From Bombyx mori (Eukaryota > Arthropoda > Insecta > Lepidoptera > Bombycidae), in NCBI RefSeq assembly GCF_030269925.1, contig NC_085124.1, forward strand, positions 11,346,001-11,410,000: a DNA stretch of 64,000 nt, read 5' to 3'. Positions 58,088-64,000 of this stretch are shown in pieces. Each line of letters starts with the position of its first letter. Positions within the stretch are counted from its first letter, which is position 1. The translations under genes and the position numbers were made by a program. Under the pieces are notes generated by a model that searched no databases, was not told where the DNA came from, and saw only the letters and a list, made by a program, of their open reading frames with translations.

Positions 58088-59390
58088 ACATACCTCTGTG
58101 CGAATTATCTTTGAAAAGATTAAGTAATTATTAGTAGGTTCACTGTCGTTTTGCTGATGTCCACGAGCAACAGTATCCAGTTACATCAGAGGGCCGTAAT
58201 GTAATCTGCTTTCGTTCGCATAAAATGAAATCGTAACGAAATGTCATCTGCCACCTTGTGACGTAATATCATTTCGAAACTAAGTAACCTACTATATATT
58301 TATCACAGATCTTGAACTTATATACCAATATATTATTGGTATATAAGGGCATTGTTAGCTCTTATATATAACGTCACTCTACCTTTTTTTTCTACCAAGA
58401 CTTGTGGCAGGATTTAGGGGAGTCCTATGCGAAAACAAAACAATCTTTGCCGGTGTCAAATGTTTAGAAAAATTACTTTGATGGTATGTACCTAAATTTG
58501 AATTAAGGTTATTTAGAAAGGCTTCTTTATTTTTATCTTACCTTTTTCTGTAGCGAAGTTACGCATCGATGTATTTTGAGAGATCTCTTTGAATAATGTT
58601 AGTCATAGTAAACCGCAATATTCCCCGTTTCCCTATGTGAAGACGGTTGTCTGGGAGAGATTTTTTAACGATAAAACCGCGCCTATTGTACAAACTGCAC
58701 CTTCTTGTTGACTGGTTTTTATATTAAATGTCTTAGTGGGCAATAAAATCTTACTCTCTCTCTCTCTCTCTTTCTCTGTCGAAATCTGTTTTGAAAAGCG
58801 TCACATTTGTACAATACTATAAAGTTCTCAACTGCCTCAAATTGTGTGTCGGTATTCATGTAATATTAGTACATATAATAAAAAACGAATTTGTGTTATT
58901 GAATTGATAGTAAAATATTATTATTAAGGACGCGTAATAATGTAAGTGCAGCCCTAGCAAAGACGCGGTACGCAGAGCCGCGTAAAATCAATACATCAGA
59001 TTGAGTTTACCGTGGCCTGTATAACACAAAGAACTAACCCTTTGGAATTAACAATTATCGTACTTGAAGGGTGGATTCAACGTTTAATTATCGATAATGA
59101 TTCTAGAACGTGGTCATTTTATAGCGGCAAACTGTTATTTAGTAACCTCAAAGTTAATTATGATTTATAAATACGCGGTAAATGAGATAAGTTTAGCGTA
59201 TACGACGCGCAATGTAATTAAAAATCCTAGAACACGTAGGGTCAACGAGCAGGTCTATCTTTAAATTAGATTGCTGGCTTAGAAAATTTTGAATTTATTA
59301 TATAGACAAGTATTTATGCTTAGCTTGGTAAATAGATAGTCCTTACCTTATTTCAATTTCAACTTTGCGGCGTGGCAACTTTGGCGTGTG
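58088..59390. other. unassigned stretch
   Basis: No gene recognised. Contains a perfect inverted repeat, tataccaata/tattggtata, at 58321-58343 and a (TC)n run at 58753-58778. Confidence 0.4.
58753..58778. repeat. (TC)n microsatellite
   Basis: Nine or more TC units, then TTTCTCTG. Confidence 0.95.
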
Positions 59391-59530
59391 TTTTTTTTTT
59401 ATTGCTTAGATGGATGGACGAGCTCACAGCCCACCTGATGTTAAGTGGTTACTGGAACCCATAGACATCTACAACGTAAATGCGCCACCCACCTCGAGAT
59501 ATAAGTTCTGAGGTCTCAGTATAGTTACAC
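59391..59530 (-). repeat. family A SINE tail, truncated (A23)
   Basis: T run, ATTGCTTAGATGGATGGACG to GGTCTCAGTATAGTTACA; stops mid-element. Confidence 0.88.
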
Positions 59531-59949
59531 CCTACATTCCACCCTACATTCGTTTGAACTTGGATTTAATATATAATACGAATATGTAGATCGTTGAATT
59601 TAAGCCAGGAAATGTGATCAATAATTAAGCTTCTTCGAACTCAGTTTTATTGATAATGTAACACACATTAATTTTACTAGTGTTTGTTTAAAAAAGGAAA
59701 ACTTGTTTTCGGCGATATTCTTAAACACTTTAAAATTGAATTAGTGTTTTATGTGCAGTTAATATTCAAGGTTAACGGTTTTCAAATAGATGCCGAGTTC
59801 CTGACAAATTAAAAATCACGAATTTGATTATTTTGAGATTTGTTAAAATTAATTTTGGTTAACAATACGAATCTTTGTGGAAAGTAATTGCACTGTCGAT
59901 TAAAGAACGTATATATGTATAGATATAGATTTATTTTTAATACCTATTA
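59531..59949. other. unassigned stretch
   Basis: No feature recognised. Confidence 0.4.
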
Positions 59950-60027
59950 AGTTTTTTTTTTTTTTTTTTTTTTTTTTTTATTGCCTTTGTAGGCAGACGG
60001 GCATACGGCCCACCTGATGGTGAGTGG

Positions 60028-62988
60028 TTACCGTCGCCCATGGACTTCAGCAATGCCAGGGGCAGAGCCAAGCCGCTGCCTACCGCTTAATACTCTCCAC
60101 AAGCCTCGTTTGAAGAAGGACATGTCATAGCGCTCGGGAAACACCGTGGAGGGGAGCTCATTCCATAGCCGGATGGTACGTGGCAAAAAAGATCTCTGGA
60201 AACGCACTGTGGATGACCGCAGTGGCTCCAGGTAGTATGGATGAACTCTACTCCGGTGGCGGGCGGTGCGATGGTAAAAACGAGATGCTGGTATCATCTC
60301 GAACAATTCCTCAGAGCACTCCCCATGGAACATACGGTACAAAATACAGAGGGAACCGAAGTCCCTCCGCAGACCCAGAGGCTCCAAACGATCCGAGAGA
60401 ATGGGATTATCGACAATCCGAACGGCCCTCCTCTGTATGGAGTCAAATGGAAGAAGCTGGTATTTGGGAGCCCCAGCCCAGAGATGGGAGCAGTACTCCA
60501 TGCGAGGCCGGACTTGTGCTTTATAAAGCAAAAGTCTTTGTCCAGGCGTGAAGTACCGCTTCGCTCTGTTGAGGACTCCCAGCATTTTGGACGCCAACTT
60601 GGCTTTGCCTTCCAAATGACTCCGAAACTGGACATCGCTCGAAATGTCGACCCCAAGTATCCCGATACTCTCGGAAGGTTGCAGGGATACTCCTTGGAAT
60701 TGCGGCGCCATGACAAAGGGGTCCTTCTTCGCAGTGAACGCGCAAACTTGTGTCTTTATCGGGTTGAATTGAACCAAGTTCAATTCACCCCATTCGGAGA
60801 CTCGCCCCAGAGAGTTCTCCACTTCAGACACAAGTTTTGATCGTCTCTCTTGCACCACGCTCCGAGAGAGACTCTGATGGCCGATATATCGCGCATCCCC
60901 CGTGCTGTCATCTGCATAGCAATGCATGCCATCAATAGACAGCATGTCATTGATATACAGGATGAAAAGCGTGGGGGAGAGCACCGAACCTTGTGGAACG
61001 CCAGCGTTAATGGTCATGGTATCAGAACAGTCACCGTCTACAACGACCGTGATGCTCCGCCCATCCAAAAAGCTAGCGATCCACTTGCAGAGACCCTCGG
61101 GGATTCCGTAAGATGGTAACTTCGATAGAAGTGCCCTATGCCAGACCCTGTCGAAGGCCTTCGCGATATCAAGGCTCACAGCAAGAGCCTCGCCCTTGCT
61201 TTCCAAGGCTTCAGCCCACCTGTGAGTAAGGTATACAAGAAGATCGCCAGCTGAGCGACCGTGACGGAAACCGTACTGTCGGTCACTGATCAGCTGGCGA
61301 TCCTCCAGATACTTCAGGAGTTGTATATTAATTATTCGCTCCATCACCTTGGAAAGCAAGGAAGTTATCGCGATAGGCCTATAGCTCGATGGGTCCGACC
61401 GGTCACCCTTCTTGGGGATAGGGTGGACGTGGGCAGTCTTCCATGAAGACGGAACCCTGTTAGTGCAATAAGAGAGGCGATACAAACGCGTTAGCGCAGG
61501 CGTCAGCTCAGGGGCGCACGTTTTCAGAACCACTGCAGGGATGCCGTCTGGCCCGCTCGACTTATGGACGTCCAGGAGTCGGAGTTCCCGCCTGACTGCA
61601 CACTGTGTAAAGCAGATCTCGGGCAGGGAACTATCACACCGGAGGATGTTCGGTGGTGTGGCACCCCCGTCGTCCACAGTCGAGTTCGAGGCGAAGAGTT
61701 TGACCAGAAGGTCAGCCTTCTCTTTCGCACTATGGGCCAGACTGTCATCGGACTTGCGTAGTGGTGGGAGACTAGACCTGCAAAAGTTTCCTTCTGCAGC
61801 TTTGGCGAGCGACCAGAAAGCACGGCTCCCAGAGGGATAGCTCTTCAGTCGCTCGCCAATTCTAGCAACGTGCTCCGACTTCGCCTTGGCAATAACCTTC
61901 TTGTAGGACCTGGAAGCGGCGTTATATTTCCGCCTTTCCTCTGAGATGTTAGGGTCCTGACGTCTCCTGGCATTATCCCATGCCACGTATGCGGACCGCT
62001 TGAGGTGTGCAGCATCCCTGCTGGCATTGTTATACCAGGGTCTGCTGCGACCCCCAACGGGCACTTCAGAGGAGGGAATAAACAATTCCATCCCCTGGAG
62101 CACCACGTCTTTAAGACGGTCCGCACAGACGTCAGGATCAGCAGAGGAAAAGCAGAACCGCCCCCATGGGTAGGATGCGTAAAATTCACGCAATCCATCC
62201 CAATCTGCTGACATATACCGCCAAACTCTTCGATACCCGGTCGTCGTTCGACGATCAGGACGAGAGAGTGGAACGGCAGCACGAATAAGGCAGTGATCAG
62301 ACGATCCAAGCGGAGCGTCGACCACCACACTGTATCCGGCCGGATCTGTGGTCAGCAGAAGGTCCAACAAAGAAGGCTCGTGCCCCTCGATATCTGGGAC
62401 ACGGGTGGGCTGTGTCACCAGCTGGGAGAAGCCGTAGGCCAAGGCGAAATCGTAGGCAGTCCGACCCGGGAGGTCAGTGGTTCTGGACCCCAACCACTCT
62501 TGGTGGTGAGCGTTAAAGTCTCCAAGAACCACCACCTCCGCAGATGGGTACTGCTCAAGCACGCGGTTAGTCCCCTCTTGCACATGCTCAAACAGAGCTG
62601 AACCTGCATCACTGCTGTGGGACCTGTACAGGCACGCGTAGATTCGGCTACGGCCCCCGTGATCTACGCGCAGCCACAAGAGGGACAGGTCCCGTTGTTC
62701 GAGGCCCCGAAGACGGCGACAACAGACATCAGCCCGGACGAATACGCACACCCCGGCTTTACGCAGGAAGTTGTGCTCCAATACGTAGCCGGGGTATTCA
62801 AGGTATGAGGTATCATCCGGAGCAGATATCTGCGTCTCCGTTAAAAAAAGCAGGGCAGGCTGCGCCGTCTCAAGGTGGTGGTGTACGGCGTCAAGGTTGC
62901 TATGTAGGCCCCTGACATTGCTGAAATCCACATTAAATGTGGAATGGGGAGCCGCCTGTAAAACCCTTTTCTTTTTTTTCGACTTCAT
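60028..62988 (-). CDS. LINE endonuclease/reverse transcriptase (ORF2), intact
   Basis: This 986-residue protein nicks target DNA and copies its own RNA there (target-primed reverse transcription). An apurinic-type endonuclease spans about residues 20-235. Its motifs are NVRGLHSN, LTETQ (E51), LGDFNAHH (D157, N159), LLDLLL (D209) and SSDH (D231, H232). The reverse transcriptase spans about 478-750, with GPDGIP, PIPKKGD, YRPIAITS, SLDIAKAFDRVWH (D607, D613), NAGVPQGSVLSP and catalytic CYADDS (YADD 691-694). The C-terminal region (850-986) has no CCHC zinc knuckle. All catalytic residues are present and no stop interrupts the frame, so the copy may be young and active. ATG at 62988 was chosen because an upstream frame ends in TAATG overlapping it and a basic MKSKKKKR start follows. 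It is assigned to the CR1/Jockey group by motif style, not by a tree. Confidence 0.93.
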   Translation of the reverse strand: MKSKKKKRVLQAAPHSTFNVDFSNVRGLHSNLDAVHHHLETAQPALLFLTETQISAPDDTSYLEYPGYVLEHNFLRKAGVCVFVRADVCCRRLRGLEQRDLSLLWLRVDHGGRSRIYACLYRSHSSDAGSALFEHVQEGTNRVLEQYPSAEVVVLGDFNAHHQEWLGSRTTDLPGRTAYDFALAYGFSQLVTQPTRVPDIEGHEPSLLDLLLTTDPAGYSVVVDAPLGSSDHCLIRAAVPLSRPDRRTTTGYRRVWRYMSADWDGLREFYASYPWGRFCFSSADPDVCADRLKDVVLQGMELFIPSSEVPVGGRSRPWYNNASRDAAHLKRSAYVAWDNARRRQDPNISEERRKYNAASRSYKKVIAKAKSEHVARIGERLKSYPSGSRAFWSLAKAAEGNFCRSSLPPLRKSDDSLAHSAKEKADLLVKLFASNSTVDDGGATPPNILRCDSSLPEICFTQCAVRRELRLLDVHKSSGPDGIPAVVLKTCAPELTPALTRLYRLSYCTNRVPSSWKTAHVHPIPKKGDRSDPSSYRPIAITSLLSKVMERIINIQLLKYLEDRQLISDRQYGFRHGRSAGDLLVYLTHRWAEALESKGEALAVSLDIAKAFDRVWHRALLSKLPSYGIPEGLCKWIASFLDGRSITVVVDGDCSDTMTINAGVPQGSVLSPTLFILYINDMLSIDGMHCYADDSTGDARYIGHQSLSRSVVQERRSKLVSEVENSLGRVSEWGELNLVQFNPIKTQVCAFTAKKDPFVMAPQFQGVSLQPSESIGILGVDISSDVQFRSHLEGKAKLASKMLGVLNRAKRYFTPGQRLLLYKAQVRPRMEYCSHLWAGAPKYQLLPFDSIQRRAVRIVDNPILSDRLEPLGLRRDFGSLCILYRMFHGECSEELFEMIPASRFYHRTARHRSRVHPYYLEPLRSSTVRFQRSFLPRTIRLWNELPSTVFPERYDMSFFKRGLWRVLSGRQRLGSAPGIAEVHGRR

Positions 62989-63245
62989 TAAGTTGTTATA
63001 TTTCGGGAGAGTAGGATTAGGAGAGGTAGGATGTTAGAGGTGAGATCGAGGCAACACCTGAATGAAGCGCGGAACATAGTACGTGCTCGACCACGGGTTG
63101 CGTGAGAGACCGACGCAGGGCATGGAAGGGCCCCCAGTCCACTCTGCGTGCGATCGCCGGGATCCACTCCGGTCTCCGACTCCGGCACGACGACCGCACG
63201 GCAGAATTTTACACCGGTTGGCGGGACAGCTTCCCGGGGCGGAGT
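62988..63245 (-). other. upstream open frame ending in TAATG
   Basis: An 85-codon open stretch (stop at 63246-63248) ends with TAA at 62988-62990; its last A is the first base of the ORF2 ATG. Its only in-frame ATG gives about 29 codons, beginning MFRASFRCC. No zinc knuckle or gag motif is seen. It may be the remnant of an ORF1 end or a short upstream frame that couples translation. Confidence 0.4.
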
Positions 63246-63535
63246 TTAGTAGAGACACCCGGGTTCAGGTCCCCTACTGACCGGCGGGCGGCAGCGGATA
63301 CCGTTTCACTGGGTCTCCCTATACCCCCGTCAAACAATCACGCCCCGCGAGTTCGCACGCACGTCTGCTCCGCAAGTTCCAGGCGTAACCAAGACTCACC
63401 CCCAACAAGGAAGGGGAAAGGGAAGGGATAGAACTGGCTCTCCAACCCACACGCCGGAACACAGCTAGGCTATTTGGCGGCGGATTCTAGTTGGAGGGTG
63501 GTCGCCAGCCAGTCGGACTAAGTCCTACCACCGGT

Positions 63536-64000
63536 TGAAAGTAAATGTAGTAAGTAAATGTAGAACGTGTGTGTGCGAAGCATGGGGACATTAGCGTTAC
63601 TATAAAATAGACCCACAATGGGACTTGCAAGCGAGATCACATTTTCCCTCGGCGTCCCCTCGGCTTGCTGTTGCTAAGCAAGGTTGCCAGACGTTCGTAA
63701 ATATGATTTAAATTCTTTTGCATTTTAACGGATTAAACGACTTGGAATGTTAAAATGAGCGAACACGAAACATTGACAAGAACGCGTTTTTTTTCTATGT
63801 TATTTTAATTCTGTATTTATTAATTACTTTATATCAAATGAAATTCATACCACGCATTTTACATCTTTTAATGCTAGATCTGCTTCTAGGTCAATTTTAT
63901 CAAATATCTCAGTCTGTTTTTTTTTTTTTTTTTCTATTAATTCAAAATCGAACTGTTTATTTCTTTATTTTTGCGAAGATTTAACTTCATGAACGTCTCT
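63536..64000. other. unassigned stretch
   Basis: Flank of LINE C. Begins with a small direct duplication (agtaaatgtag twice in 63540-63563). No gene recognised. Confidence 0.4.

Larger units (their letters stand above)
59950..63535 (-). mobile_element. near-complete non-LTR retrotransposon (LINE C)
   Basis: The element runs on the minus strand from about 63535 to a 3' run of about 27 adenines (59953-59979 as T). It has a GC-rich 5' region of about 550 bases, one long open frame and a 3' UTR of about 50 bases ending GGCAATAAA. There is no room for a full gag-like ORF1. The 5' boundary is set where family A-like sequence ACCGGTGGTAGGAC begins; I found no convincing target duplication. Six shorter copies in the window (17.0, 18.7, 19.2, 22.6, 24.4, 39.2 kb) share its 3' end. 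Domain layout fits the CR1/Jockey group; the family name was not determined. Confidence 0.85.

Noticed and set aside
60180..60840. Plus-strand frames of 123 and 199 codons
   Set aside because: They are antisense shadows of the LINE reverse transcriptase, whose domains and codon pattern are clear on the minus strand.
1..64000. Conserved microRNA genes
   Set aside because: I looked by eye for well-known mature sequences such as let-7, bantam, miR-1, miR-8 and miR-9 and saw none; an unknown miRNA cannot be excluded.

Overview
The window is eukaryotic, intron/intergenic-type DNA from a moth, most likely a silkworm (Bombyx). This rests on an AT-rich background and on dense short interspersed repeats whose sequences I recognise as silkworm families. 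Family names were recalled, not searched; Bm1 and BMC1 are published names for abundant silkworm repeats, and I could not confirm which sequence here carries which name. I found no convincing host protein-coding gene, rRNA or functional tRNA in 64 kb. A few short GC-rich islands and one exon-like block may belong to a host gene whose exons lie mostly outside.

The window is best read as layered mobile elements. The only intact gene is the 986-codon endonuclease/reverse transcriptase of a non-LTR retrotransposon (LINE 'C') on the minus strand at 60.0-63.0 kb. The whole element runs from about 59.95 to 63.54 kb. Six 5'-truncated copies of it lie elsewhere. Around it are about 23 copies of a short family 'A', one with a tRNA-like head and typical tail; 16 copies of a second short family 'B'; two other tRNA-headed SINEs; and C-terminal scraps of RTE-like LINEs at 23.5, 24.9, 31.4, 41.4 and 57.8 kb.

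DNA transposons form the second layer. Five copies of a ~420 bp family 'D' (25.9, 33.8, 34.7, 35.9, 46.1 kb) and about nine other short elements 'G' have Helitron hallmarks: TC start, CTAG end and insertion between A and T. At 28.85-30.08 kb is a TA-flanked transposon with matching inverted repeats around an internally deleted DDE-type transposase. At 38.7-39.6 kb an inverted-repeat element contains two nested LINE fragments.

Other landmarks are a 31-unit array of a 14 bp repeat at 27.35-27.79 kb, microsatellites, and candidate regulatory islands near 8.1, 12.5-13.5, 18.0 and 35.2 kb. The most interesting relation is between families: the 3' end of the short A family matches the 3' end of LINE C, and the start of its truncated copies resembles the 5' end of LINE C. 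This suggests that C or a close relative supplies the enzyme that copies A.
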